Both the position numbers and the translations under genes were made by a program. A stretch of DNA of 47,936 nucleotides from NCBI GenBank assembly GCA_034717215.1, contig JAYELD010000020.1, positions 1-47,936 on the forward strand, in the 5' to 3' direction. The DNA comes from Caldisericota bacterium. GTDB taxonomy: Bacteria; Caldisericota; Caldisericia; Caldisericales; Caldisericaceae. This document shows, piece after piece, positions 8,938 to 17,394 of the stretch; position 1 is the stretch's first letter; each line of letters starts with the position of its first letter. Under the pieces are notes generated by a model that was given only the letters and a program-made list of their open reading frames with translations, did not search any database and was not told the origin of the DNA.

Positions 8938-9333
8938 ATGAACAGGGACGAATTACTGAAAATGGCTATTAAAGCACGAAATAATGCTTATGCTCCTTAT
9001 TCTCATTTTAAAGTAGGGGCGGCGATACTCGCAAAAAATGGGAAAGTATATAGTGGATGCAATATAGAGAACTCAAGCTATGGCGCAAGTGTTTGCGCAG
9101 AAAGAGTCGCATTGTTTACAGCAGTGAGCGAAGGTGAAAAAGAATTTTTATCTATTGCTATTGCAACCGATACTAAAAAACCTGTGATGCCGTGTGGTAT
9201 ATGTCGGCAAGTATTATCGGAATTTGCTCCTAACCTTAAAATTTATGCAATAAATATTGATGGCAAGGTGAAAGAAGCATTACTTGATCAGATACTGCCA
9301 GATGCATTTACGAAAGAAGATTTAGGAATATGA
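8938..9333 (+). CDS. cdd: Cytidine deaminase
   Basis: Deaminates cytidine and deoxycytidine to uridine and deoxyuridine in pyrimidine salvage. The 131-residue protein has the zinc motif CAE (Cys53, catalytic Glu55) and the PCGIC motif (Cys86 and Cys89) of homotetrameric Cdd enzymes, with FKVGAAI and GCNIENSSYG lining the substrate site. An AGGAGG site lies upstream of ATG 8938, eight bases after the previous stop. In many Firmicutes cdd is followed by era; here tpiA follows one base after the stop. Length and residues are those of an ordinary active enzyme. Confidence 0.96.
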   Translation: MNRDELLKMAIKARNNAYAPYSHFKVGAAILAKNGKVYSGCNIENSSYGASVCAERVALFTAVSEGEKEFLSIAIATDTKKPVMPCGICRQVLSEFAPNLKIYAINIDGKVKEALLDQILPDAFTKEDLGI

Positions 9334-9334
9334 A

Positions 9335-10102
9335 ATGAGAGACATTATTCTTGCAGGAAATTGGAAGATGCACAAAACTATTAAGGCGAGCAAAGAGATT
9401 GCTGTGTGCCTAAAGGAAAAATTTGCTGGATTACCGCTTAATGTAATTATTTTTCCTTCCTTTACAGCTCTTTATTTTATAAGCGAATTATTAAAGGGCA
9501 CCAATATAAGTGTCGGTGGGCAAAATGTCTATTTTGAAAAGGAAGGAGCTTTTACTGGAGAAATTTCTCCAATAATGCTTAAGGAAGCAGGGGCTAGGTA
9601 TGTGATTGTAGGGCATTCCGAGCGCAGGAACATTTTTAAGGAACCAGATGAACTTATAAAAAAGAAAATTCGTTCGGTGGTTGAAAATGGGATGGATGCG
9701 ATACTTTGTGTGGGAGAAAAAATTGAAGAGAGGGATGCTGGAAGAACAGAGGAAGTTATCAACAAAGAAATTAGAATAGCTCTTGATGGCATTTCTAGGG
9801 AAGTTCTTGATCGTATTATTGTTGCATATGAACCTGTATGGGCAATTGGTGCGGGAGTTACTGCAAGTCCGGATGAAGCAGCTGATATACATAAATTTAT
9901 AAGGTCTATTCTGGATGACTTGTTCGGTAGAGGTATGGGGGAGAATACGACAATTCTTTATGGTGGAAGCATAAAACCCAAGAACTTTAGAGAATTTGCT
10001 ATATTAGACGAAATTGACGGAGGACTTGTAGGTGGAGCCAGCCTAAAATGTGAAGATTTTTACGATATTGGTAAGATATTAGCAGATTGTAAAAAGTTAT
10101 AA
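9335..10102 (+). CDS. tpiA: Triosephosphate isomerase
   Basis: Interconverts dihydroxyacetone phosphate and glyceraldehyde 3-phosphate in glycolysis. The 255-residue TIM barrel has all catalytic residues: Lys11 in AGNWKMHKT, His94 in GHSERR and Glu166 in AYEPVWAIGAG, plus the phosphate-binding YGGSIKP and the GGASL segment. The start at 9335 lies just after the cdd stop, with no strong Shine-Dalgarno, suggesting coupling to cdd. It is separated from other glycolytic genes, though eno, pgi and phosphoglucomutase also lie in this window. No anomalies. Confidence 0.98.
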   Translation: MRDIILAGNWKMHKTIKASKEIAVCLKEKFAGLPLNVIIFPSFTALYFISELLKGTNISVGGQNVYFEKEGAFTGEISPIMLKEAGARYVIVGHSERRNIFKEPDELIKKKIRSVVENGMDAILCVGEKIEERDAGRTEEVINKEIRIALDGISREVLDRIIVAYEPVWAIGAGVTASPDEAADIHKFIRSILDDLFGRGMGENTTILYGGSIKPKNFREFAILDEIDGGLVGGASLKCEDFYDIGKILADCKKL

Positions 10103-10135
10103 ATTTCTAATTACTTTAAAAGAGGAGGTGTTATA

Positions 10136-10570
10136 ATGGATGAATTTTGGGAAAAAGTAAAAAAAGGTGCGCAGGAAGCCAGTGAAAAGGCTGCTTGGTT
10201 TGGAAAGACTGCAAAAATTAAAGCTGAAATTGCTTCACTCAATTCCTCTAAAAGAGGCAAATTTATAGAGTTGGGAGAAAAGATCTATTTTTTGTACAGG
10301 AAAGAAAAATTATCAGAAAAGACCAAAACTGAAGTTCGAGACATTCTAGAAAAATTAGATGGTATTGAAAAAGAAGTGAAGGAAAAAACTAAGCAAGTTG
10401 GACCGGTAATGGAAAAAAAGGATATGGGAAAAAAGAGAAAGACTCCAGAGAAACCTAAAGATATTGGTAAAACAACTAAAAAAAAGAGAAAGACTCCAGA
10501 AAAACCTAAAGATATTGGTAAAACAACTAAAAAAAAGAGAAAGACAAAAAAGCGGGAAACGAAAAAATAG
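10136..10570 (+). CDS. Small helical protein with repeated lysine-rich, histone-H1-like tail
   Basis: A 144-residue protein I do not recognise as a named family. Residues 1-90 are predicted helical and charged (MDEFWEKVKKGAQEASEKAAWFG, then KIKAEIASL and a LDGIEKEVKEKTKQ stretch), resembling small coiled-coil proteins of unknown function found in many anaerobes. Residues 99-144 form a very basic tail built from two near-perfect 17-residue repeats rich in Lys, Arg, Thr and Pro, followed by a partial third. Such tails resemble bacterial histone-H1-like and nucleic-acid-binding tails. A good AGGAGG lies upstream of ATG 10136. The gene is last in its run and is followed by a strong terminator. 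A nucleic-acid-binding role is only a suggestion from composition. Confidence 0.75.
   Translation: MDEFWEKVKKGAQEASEKAAWFGKTAKIKAEIASLNSSKRGKFIELGEKIYFLYRKEKLSEKTKTEVRDILEKLDGIEKEVKEKTKQVGPVMEKKDMGKKRKTPEKPKDIGKTTKKKRKTPEKPKDIGKTTKKKRKTKKRETKK
10430..10531 (+). repeat. Two tandem 51-bp coding repeats
   Basis: Copies at 10430-10480 and 10481-10531 each encode KKRKTPEKPKDIGKTTK and differ at a single base (GAG versus GAA). A third copy begins at 10532 (AAAAAGAGAAAGAC) and breaks off after about 14 bases. Near identity including synonymous positions implies recent duplication or ongoing slippage. Confidence 0.93.
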
Positions 10571-10620
10571 AAGAGGAGATCTTCCGCCCTCTAAGAAAGA
10601 AGAAAGTAGCGATGAAGTAG

Positions 10621-10650
10621 AAAATAGAGGGAGTATTTCCCTCTATTTTT
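10621..10650 (+). terminator. Rho-independent terminator after the lysine-rich protein gene
   Basis: A perfect 12-bp inverted repeat, AAAATAGAGGGA (10621-10632) and TCCCTCTATTTT (10638-10649), encloses a five-base loop and runs into a T stretch to 10650. It closes the transcript that begins near phoH. The next gene starts only eight bases beyond it. Confidence 0.88.
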
Positions 10651-10657
10651 ATTAAAT

Positions 10658-12916
10658 ATGATTAAATATATTATTGAAGAACTTAAGAAAAATAAGAACT
10701 ACTACAATCAATTTGTAAGGATATTTGAAGTTCCAGGCAAGTCTTTTGATTTGCTTTCTATTCCAGATTTTTTGCATGACACTCTTCGGCAATATCTCTT
10801 ACAGCAGGGTATATTATCGCTTTTTCCTCACCAGATTAAGACAATAAATTCTATTAAAAACGGAGAAAATGTTATTATTACAACTGGTACAGCAACCGGC
10901 AAAACACTGTCCTTTAATCTGCCAGTGCTAGATTATCTTCTGAAAAATAAAAGCAGCACTGCTCTTTATATTTATCCTACAAAAGCATTGGCACATGACC
11001 AGCTTAAAAAGATTAACGACATACTTGTCAATGAAGATATTATACTTGGGGCTTATGATGGAGATACGCCTTTTTCTGAAAGAAATTTTTTAAAGAAAAG
11101 AGCTTGCATTCTCCTTACAAATCCTGACATACTTCATGTTGGCATTTTGCCATATCATACGAACTGGAGCAAATTTTTTTCTCGACTAAAATTTGTTGTA
11201 ATCGATGAAGCTCATTATTATAGGGGAATTTTGGGTTCACATATGAGTGAAGTAATGAGGAGGTTAAGGCGTATTTCTCATTACTATGGAAGTTTTCCTC
11301 AGTTTATCTTATCATCTGCGACGCTTCAAAATCCGGAGGAATTTGCGTTTAAGCTTATAGGGGAGCGAGTACGAAAGGTGGGATTTTTAACTGCGGCTCC
11401 TTTTAAAAAATACTTTATTATTTTTGACCCACTTTGCATTGATGCTAAAACAAACTTAAAAAGGAGTATTTACAAAGAAGCAGCTTGGATTATGGAAGAA
11501 CTTTTAAAAAACAATCTGCGAACTATTGTTTTTGCACGGTCAAGACGAGGCGTTGAAATGGTAACGAAAGACCTTTTGAGCAAAGTAAATACTACTGATA
11601 GGAGCCTTATTTCGTCATATAGAGCGGGTTACTTGAAGAAATTGAGAAATGACATTGAAGAGAAACTACGAAATGGCGAAATTAAAATCATTATTACTAC
11701 AAATGCGCTTGAGTTAGGCATAGACATCGGAGATCTTGATGTGACTATTATTATTGGTTATCCCGGAACAATTTCTAGTGTTTTTCAGGAATCGGGGCGT
11801 TCGGGTAGGAACAGTGAATCTGTTACAATTTTTATTGCAGGAGTAAATCCACTCGATCAATATTTTGTTAAAGATCCGGATTACCTTTTCAGAGAAAGCT
11901 TTGAAAGTATTGCAATTAACCCGGATAATCCTCACATTCTTACTCCTCATATTAAATGTGCTTCTTATGAAATGCCGATCAATGACACTATAGACTTCGA
12001 ATACTTTGGGAGAAACTTGAAGGACAGTTTAAGCACTCTCTCTCGTCAAGAAGTTTTAGAGCGAAGAGGATATAAATTTTACTATGCTTTAAGAGATTAC
12101 CCTGCTGCTAAAGTACATATCAGGGGTGGTAGTGGTCAGGATATTATGCTCATAAGCGAAGAAACTAACGAAGTGCTTGAGATAGTTTCTATGAGAAGAG
12201 CCGTTGAGGAAGTTTTTAAAGGGGCAATTTACTTTCACCTTGCTGATCCATATTTTGTGCATGAACTTAATTTACAGGATAAATACGCGCTTCTTTCAAA
12301 GACTAATTTAAACTACTATACAGATTCTCTTACCATTCATAGGATAGATATCAAAGGTATGAATAAGAAAGAAAAGTTTCATGGTTTAGATATGTATTTT
12401 GGCGATGTTTTGGTTAGTGAAGCGACAATTGGTTTTATGAAGAAGCAATATGGTACGGATAGAAAAATAGGCGAAGAAGAGCTGAAGCTTCCCATGATGA
12501 CTTTTACTACAAAAGCATTTTGGTTTACATTAAATTTATCTCTTGAAAAGCTTATTAAGGAGACGGAAGAAGACATTTTAGGCACTATTCATGCTGTTGA
12601 GCATTTACTTGTTGCAATGATGCCGATAGTTGTTATGTGTGATAGAAATGATGTTGGAGGAGTTTCTCATTCTCTTCATCCAGATACTGGTAAAGCAACA
12701 ATATTTGTGTATGATGGAGCAGAGGGAGGCGTTGGTCTTGCTGAAAAAGGTTTTGAACGCGCTGAAGAACTGTTTACTGCTGCATATAAAACAGTTTTAA
12801 CTTGTTCTTGCAAAACAGGGTGCCCTTCTTGCATTTTTTCTCCAAAGTGCGGAAATAGAAACAGTCCCCTTAGCAAACGTGGCGCAATTGTATTATTGAG
12901 AGAGATACTTAAATGA
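10658..12916 (+). CDS. DEAD/DEAH-box helicase with DUF1998 zinc domain, MrfA/YprA type
   Basis: A 752-residue superfamily 2 helicase. It has Walker A GTATGKT (77-83), DEAH (183-186), the SSATL motif, a second RecA-like domain with ALELGIDIGDLD and QESGRSGR, and a C-terminal DUF1998/MZB domain ending in a cysteine cluster C716, C718, C722, C725 and C731. This is the layout of Bacillus MrfA (YprA), a 3'-5' DNA helicase in mitomycin-C lesion repair whose four clustered cysteines bind zinc. The usual exonuclease partner MrfB is not adjacent. The ATG at 10658 lies immediately after a terminator with no Shine-Dalgarno. N-terminal length before the P-loop is normal for the family, so I keep this start. 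It overlaps the next gene by four bases. Confidence 0.88.
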   Translation: MIKYIIEELKKNKNYYNQFVRIFEVPGKSFDLLSIPDFLHDTLRQYLLQQGILSLFPHQIKTINSIKNGENVIITTGTATGKTLSFNLPVLDYLLKNKSSTALYIYPTKALAHDQLKKINDILVNEDIILGAYDGDTPFSERNFLKKRACILLTNPDILHVGILPYHTNWSKFFSRLKFVVIDEAHYYRGILGSHMSEVMRRLRRISHYYGSFPQFILSSATLQNPEEFAFKLIGERVRKVGFLTAAPFKKYFIIFDPLCIDAKTNLKRSIYKEAAWIMEELLKNNLRTIVFARSRRGVEMVTKDLLSKVNTTDRSLISSYRAGYLKKLRNDIEEKLRNGEIKIIITTNALELGIDIGDLDVTIIIGYPGTISSVFQESGRSGRNSESVTIFIAGVNPLDQYFVKDPDYLFRESFESIAINPDNPHILTPHIKCASYEMPINDTIDFEYFGRNLKDSLSTLSRQEVLERRGYKFYYALRDYPAAKVHIRGGSGQDIMLISEETNEVLEIVSMRRAVEEVFKGAIYFHLADPYFVHELNLQDKYALLSKTNLNYYTDSLTIHRIDIKGMNKKEKFHGLDMYFGDVLVSEATIGFMKKQYGTDRKIGEEELKLPMMTFTTKAFWFTLNLSLEKLIKETEEDILGTIHAVEHLLVAMMPIVVMCDRNDVGGVSHSLHPDTGKATIFVYDGAEGGVGLAEKGFERAEELFTAAYKTVLTCSCKTGCPSCIFSPKCGNRNSPLSKRGAIVLLREILK

Positions 12917-13551
12917 AATTTTTAAAATTTGTAGGAATTATTTCGATTGCCATTATTATTATTCTCGCAAGCTTTTTTTCTCTTTTGTTTAGCAGACATT
13001 TTTATTCTTATGAGTTTGAAAAGCAAAATATATCATCTTCCTCGGAATTATCAAACTTTCAATATGTAAGCTATTCAAGCCAAATTGTTCAATACTTTTT
13101 CAGAAAAGGAACCCTTTATATAACCGATGAAAATGGAAATGTTATTGAGAATTTTTTTTCCAGAAAGGAAATTATTCATATGCAAGATGTAAAAAATGTT
13201 ATGCAAATGGCGTTGTCTATTTTATTCGCTTTGTTTATTGTTAGCTTTATTCTTATTTTATTATTGAAGAGTAGAAAAATTCTTTTCCAACGTGCTGCAG
13301 TTGGCAATTTAATTTTTGTATTATTTATTAGTACTATGATTGTCATGAATTTTAATGGTACTTTTACGCTGTTTCATAAAATTCTTTTTAGAAATGATTT
13401 TTGGCTTCTTCCCGAAAATGCAGTATTAATACGGATGTTTCCTGAATCTTTTTTTGTTGATTTTGCACTATTTTGGGGGGCTATTGTTGCAGTAATTAGT
13501 GCTAGTATAATATTCCTTGATATTTGGTTGGAAAAAATTTTTCAGAAATAA
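12913..13551 (+). CDS. DUF1461 (TIGR01906-type) integral membrane protein
   Basis: A 212-residue protein with about four to five membrane segments: an N-terminal helix (5-28), one near 97-118, one near 130-147 and one near 178-203. Between the first and second is a soluble segment containing IIHMQDVKNV, and near the C-terminus comes FHKILFRNDFWLLPE with MFPESFF. These are the conserved blocks of the DUF1461/TIGR01906 family, whose function is unknown. ATG 12913 overlaps the helicase stop (ATGA), so the two are probably co-translated. The downstream 143 bases to the convergent MFS gene contain no obvious gene or hairpin. Confidence 0.8.
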   Translation: MKFLKFVGIISIAIIIILASFFSLLFSRHFYSYEFEKQNISSSSELSNFQYVSYSSQIVQYFFRKGTLYITDENGNVIENFFSRKEIIHMQDVKNVMQMALSILFALFIVSFILILLLKSRKILFQRAAVGNLIFVLFISTMIVMNFNGTFTLFHKILFRNDFWLLPENAVLIRMFPESFFVDFALFWGAIVAVISASIIFLDIWLEKIFQK

Positions 13552-13694
13552 AACTTATCTTTTATTTTTATAGCAGTTTATCTTTCTTTGCCGCACACTC
13601 TATTTTAATAACTTGCCTAACTTAAAATTTGAAGATATACAAAAAACTGAGATTACTATGGACTTATTCTTGAGAGACAATTATAAAAAGATCT

Positions 13695-14993
13695 TTACAA
13701 TCTAAGGAGATTTGAGCGCTCTTTCATTTTTTTCTTTACGATATCCATATCTAAAGGAACTGTTCTTAGTAGCGGAATCCAAAGTATAGCACATGGTATC
13801 CAGAAAAGGGTGGCGATAATAAGTGTGGAGGAAAAGCCGTATCTATCGGCGAGAATTCCTCCAATGAAAGGGCCAATACCTCCCCCTATGATATCTGTAA
13901 GATTGGCAACAGAAAAAATTGTTCCGCGATTTTCAGGTACATTTGTATCTAAAAGAATAGCTCTGGCATTAGGACTGGCTATAGATGGAATAATTGCTCC
14001 GAGACTTCCAATAAAAAAGATTGGTAAAGTCTGGTAAAAAACAGGGGGAGAGGGAGTTTGATATTTTATAGCGCCAATAATGAACGGTATACCTAAAAGA
14101 ATTGAAAATATACAGAGTATTGTACGGTATACAATTCTTTTTTTGCACAAATAATCGCCTAAATATCCTCCCATAACATTTCCAACTACTCTTATTCCAA
14201 TAAAGCTCATCATAAGTGCGGTAGCCAGTGTAACGGAAAATTCTTTTTCTTGTGCAAAAAATGTTATAACCCAGCTTGAAAGTATCCCGAATGGCAAGCA
14301 TCCAAAGAAACTCTGTAGGTTTAAAAAGAGATTCGTTTTTATAGTTATAGCTTTTTTAAAATCAGATAATTTTGCCGTATAGTCATAAATGGCTCCCGAT
14401 TCTAACAGCTCTTTAACTTCTGCTTCCCCTTCCCCTCTTTTTGGTTCTTTCACAAAACGGTAGAACAAAGGAAGTAAGAAGAGATTTGGTATGGAGATAA
14501 TAATAAAGGCGTATCTCCAATTGAATCTTGGCCCGATGATCCCGGCTATGCCTGCCCCAAATAGATATCCAACCCCGGTTGCAAATAGGAGCCACCCATT
14601 CCCCTTCCCTCTCTCTTTAGAAGGAAAATAATCGCCAAGCAAAGACAAAGACACTGGTAGTATCATGCCAATCCCCAAACCTGTTGCTGCCCTTATGGTA
14701 AAGAGCTGAGCATAATTATTTACAAATGCGGTTAGAAAACAAGGAATCTCGCCCATTAAAGTTCCTATTAGAAGGAGCTTTTTCCGTGAATATTTGTCTG
14801 TTAAATATCCCCATAGTAGAGTTGCCAGTGCTCCAATTATGATGAAAACCGAACTTACAATTCCCATTTGAGCATGTGTTATCCCAAATTCTTTTTCAAT
14901 CAGAAGATAGTTAGGAATTAGTGCCGCTTGATCTGCAGTTAAAAAGATAGTTATAAGTATAAGAAATACGAACCCGATATTATTTTTTTTCAT
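13695..14993 (-). CDS. Major facilitator superfamily transporter
   Basis: A 432-residue, twelve-helix membrane transporter. The loop between helices 2 and 3 carries the MFS motif A (GYLTDKYSRKKLL) and a second, weaker copy appears in the C-terminal half (GGYLGDYLCKKR). The overall pattern (NYLLIEKEFGITHAQMG, then PVSLSLLGDYFPSKERG) resembles the spinster-like or sugar-phosphate-like MFS branches. The substrate cannot be told. It lies 68 bases downstream of the threonine aldolase gene on the same strand and may share its transcript. The sequence before ATG 14993 is purine-rich with only a weak ribosome site. Export of an amino acid or related metabolite is possible but speculative. Confidence 0.85.
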   Translation of the reverse strand: MKKNNIGFVFLILITIFLTADQAALIPNYLLIEKEFGITHAQMGIVSSVFIIIGALATLLWGYLTDKYSRKKLLLIGTLMGEIPCFLTAFVNNYAQLFTIRAATGLGIGMILPVSLSLLGDYFPSKERGKGNGWLLFATGVGYLFGAGIAGIIGPRFNWRYAFIIISIPNLFLLPLFYRFVKEPKRGEGEAEVKELLESGAIYDYTAKLSDFKKAITIKTNLFLNLQSFFGCLPFGILSSWVITFFAQEKEFSVTLATALMMSFIGIRVVGNVMGGYLGDYLCKKRIVYRTILCIFSILLGIPFIIGAIKYQTPSPPVFYQTLPIFFIGSLGAIIPSIASPNARAILLDTNVPENRGTIFSVANLTDIIGGGIGPFIGGILADRYGFSSTLIIATLFWIPCAILWIPLLRTVPLDMDIVKKKMKERSNLLRL

Positions 14994-15061
14994 TTCTTAT
15001 TCTTCTTTCTGTTTTTTCAGTACCCTTTTTTAAAGTAAATTTTTTATAGGGATTTTTTTGG

Positions 15062-16096
15062 CTACTTTCTCAATATTTCTTTTATACTTGCTACAAAGTT
15101 ATGTACATCTGCTTTGGTTGTATTAAAGGAAGTCATCCATCTTATTTCTCCTCTTTCTTCATTCCATACGTAGAAAAAGGATTTTTTCTGTAGACTGGAA
15201 ATATATTTTTTGGGTATAATAGCAAAAATTCCATTTGCTTCAACTGGTTGAGTGATTTTTATTTTATCTATTTTTCTTATTTCTTTTTCTAAAATCTTTG
15301 CCATCTCATTTGCGCGAGTTGCATTCTTTAGCCAGAGGGCATTGGACAAGTATTCTATAAATTGCGCAGAGATATAGCGCATTTTAGAAAAAAGTTGTGC
15401 TCCTTGTTTTCTTATGAATTTAAAATTTTCCGATATTTCTTTATTAAAGAAGAGAACTGCTTCACCGAGCAGCATGCCGTTTTTTGTGCCACCAAAGGAA
15501 AGAATGTCCACACCTGTATCTGTTGTAAACTTTCTAAAACTCATATTCAACGAAGCTGCTGCATTTGCAATTCTTGCGCCATCCATATGAAGAAGCATAT
15601 TGTGTTTATGGGTAAAGTTTGCTATCTCTTCAATCTCTTTTTTCTTATATACAGTGCCCATTTCGGTGCTTTGAGTAATTGACACAACCCTTGGTTGCGA
15701 ATGGTGAGCATCGTCTATTCCGTGCATAAGTTTTTTTATTTCAGCTACTGTGATTTTTCCGTTTGTGGTTGGAATAGCGATGAGCTTACATCCCGTGAAT
15801 TTCTCAGGAGCTCCGCACTCATCCGTGTTTATATGTGCTGTTTCTGCTGTAATAATGGAATTGAATGAGTTAGTAACGGCTTTTAATCCAAGTACATTTG
15901 CTCCAGTACCCGTAAGCGTGAAATACACCTCGATATTTTTTCCAAAATGCTCTTTAAATTTTTCTACAGCTTTTTCAGTGTAGGGATCATCTCCATAGGC
16001 AACGTAGTCTCCTTGATTTGCATTTCTTATTGCTTTTAAGATACGTGGGTGGACAGGCGCGTTATTATCGCTTGCAAATGATTTTTTAGCCAACAT
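15062..16096 (-). CDS. ltaE: Low-specificity threonine aldolase (PLP)
   Basis: A 344-residue fold-type I PLP enzyme of the threonine aldolase/beta-eliminating lyase family, which cleaves threonine or allo-threonine to glycine and acetaldehyde. Recognisable blocks are FASDNNAPVHP at the N-terminus, GTGANVLGL, HINTDECGAPE, HMDGARIANA and the PLP-lysine motif SFGGTKNG with Lys205. ATG 16096 is preceded by AGGAGG and by a good reverse-strand promoter. The gene is divergent from mscS and upstream of an MFS transporter. The enzyme could provide glycine or detoxify threonine; stereospecificity cannot be read from sequence. Confidence 0.9.
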   Translation of the reverse strand: MLAKKSFASDNNAPVHPRILKAIRNANQGDYVAYGDDPYTEKAVEKFKEHFGKNIEVYFTLTGTGANVLGLKAVTNSFNSIITAETAHINTDECGAPEKFTGCKLIAIPTTNGKITVAEIKKLMHGIDDAHHSQPRVVSITQSTEMGTVYKKKEIEEIANFTHKHNMLLHMDGARIANAAASLNMSFRKFTTDTGVDILSFGGTKNGMLLGEAVLFFNKEISENFKFIRKQGAQLFSKMRYISAQFIEYLSNALWLKNATRANEMAKILEKEIRKIDKIKITQPVEANGIFAIIPKKYISSLQKKSFFYVWNEERGEIRWMTSFNTTKADVHNFVASIKEILRK

Positions 16097-16120
16097 GATA
16101 GCCTCCTAGACCTTTTATCT

Positions 16121-16149
16121 ATGGTATGATAATATAGTGTTGTAGTCAA
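16121..16149 (-). promoter_or_regulatory. Promoter of the threonine aldolase gene
   Basis: Read on the reverse strand, TTGACT (16149-16144) and TACCAT (16126-16121) are separated by 17 bases, followed by a short leader containing AGGAGG before ATG 16096. Confidence 0.6.
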
Positions 16150-16195
16150 GAGTAAAATGTATTTCAAAACGATAAACAATTTTCATTCTGACAAG

Positions 16196-16223
16196 TTGAC
16201 TTTAAGGCGAATTCATTCATAAT
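16196..16223 (+). promoter_or_regulatory. Promoter of mscS, divergent from the aldolase promoter
   Basis: TTGACT (16196-16201) and CATAAT (16218-16223) are separated by 16 bases. The predicted transcript has a leader of about 45 bases with AAAGGAGG at 16258-16265, eleven bases before ATG 16277. Confidence 0.62.
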
Positions 16224-16276
16224 ATAAGTTGGGTTCGGATTTTAAGCAAAAATAATCAAAGGAGGAAATAATTTAT

Positions 16277-17338
16277 ATGGAACAGTTAAAAACATTTTTG
16301 CAGATTACATTTTATAATAATACCATTGCAAAATATTTTTCGGTTTTATTGATTTTTCTAGTAGCTGTGTTTGCGATAAAAATGGTTGATAAGTTTATAT
16401 TGCAAAGATTAGAAACGAAAGCAAAAAAGACAAAAAACATTCTGGACGATTTGATTATAATTTTATTTAGAAAATCTATTCCTATGTTTTATATAGTAGT
16501 TTTGTACGCAAGCATTTCTGCGCTTACTTTGAGTGACAGTATGAAAGTTCTTTGTCTTACTTCATTGAAGGTGATTGTTGTATTGTATGTGGTGTATATT
16601 CTTTTAAATGCAATAGATTGGGTGGCAGGACAATATATAAAGAAAGAAGGCATCAACGTAAAGGCCAGGTCAGTAAAAGGAATATCAAAATTTGCCAAAT
16701 TCATTGTGTATGTTTTTGGTTTTTTACTACTCTTAAATAATTTAAACATCAATATATCTACACTGCTTACGGGTCTCGGCATTGGGGGCATTGCAGTGGC
16801 CCTTGCTGTTCAATCAGTATTAGGTGATCTTTTTAGTTATTTTACAATTGTTCTTGACAAACCTTTTGAGGAAGGCGATTTTATAGCATTCAGAGATTTT
16901 TCCGGGACTGTTGATCGAATAGGGTTAAAATCGACACGAGTTAAAAGTTTAAGCGGCGAAGAAATTATTGTTTCAAATTCAGATCTTACTGGCACAGGCG
17001 TTAGAAATTACAGAAGAATGAAGCAAAGAAGAGTAGTTTTCCGTATAGGAGTAGTCTATGAAACGCCACTTGTGCTGCTTAAAGAAATTCCAATTATAAT
17101 AAAATCCATTATAGACGAAATTGAAAATGCTACATTTGATAGAGCACCTTTTATTTCTTTCGGCGATTTTAGTCTCAATTTTGAAATAGTGTATTATGTC
17201 TCTGATAGAGATTATTTAAAATACGTAAATATTCAGAACGAATTCAATCTTAAAATTGTTGAGGAATTTGGAAAAAGAGGCATTAGCTTTGCATATCCCA
17301 CTCAAGTTATTTATATGGGCAAAAATGATGGCAAATAA
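16277..17338 (+). CDS. mscS: MscS-family mechanosensitive channel
   Basis: A 353-residue small-conductance mechanosensitive channel protein. Hydrophobic helices are seen at about 15-38, 70-90, 93-115 and 138-158. They are followed by the pore-lining helix and beta domain junction (LLTGLGIGGIAVALAVQSVLG, then FTIVLDKPFEEGDFI), the hallmark of MscS. The cytoplasmic domain continues through IGLKSTRVKSL and SNSD motifs. It opens under membrane tension to release solutes during osmotic downshock. It has its own promoter and a strong AAAGGAGG site and is probably monocistronic, since dnaX has a separate promoter just downstream. Length is normal for the family. Confidence 0.93.
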   Translation: MEQLKTFLQITFYNNTIAKYFSVLLIFLVAVFAIKMVDKFILQRLETKAKKTKNILDDLIIILFRKSIPMFYIVVLYASISALTLSDSMKVLCLTSLKVIVVLYVVYILLNAIDWVAGQYIKKEGINVKARSVKGISKFAKFIVYVFGFLLLLNNLNINISTLLTGLGIGGIAVALAVQSVLGDLFSYFTIVLDKPFEEGDFIAFRDFSGTVDRIGLKSTRVKSLSGEEIIVSNSDLTGTGVRNYRRMKQRRVVFRIGVVYETPLVLLKEIPIIIKSIIDEIENATFDRAPFISFGDFSLNFEIVYYVSDRDYLKYVNIQNEFNLKIVEEFGKRGISFAYPTQVIYMGKNDGK

Positions 17339-17360
17339 ATGCTCTGAACATATTTTTAAA

Positions 17361-17388
17361 TTGAGTTTTTTATGAATTTAATTATAAT
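17361..17388 (+). promoter_or_regulatory. dnaX promoter implying a leaderless mRNA
   Basis: TTGAGT (17361-17366) and a perfect TATAAT (17383-17388) are separated by 16 bases. ATG 17395 begins seven bases after the -10 box, where transcription should start. No Shine-Dalgarno sequence fits in between. Confidence 0.65.
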
Positions 17389-17394
17389 GGAAAT

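Noticed and set aside
10430-10531. CRISPR-like or regulatory repeat array
   Set aside because: The units are directly adjacent with no spacers and keep the coding frame, so this is a coding tandem repeat.
10464-10655. Second frame through the 51-bp repeats
   Set aside because: Its repeated lysine-rich pattern is a by-product of the tandem repeat; it runs into the terminator and has no ribosome site.
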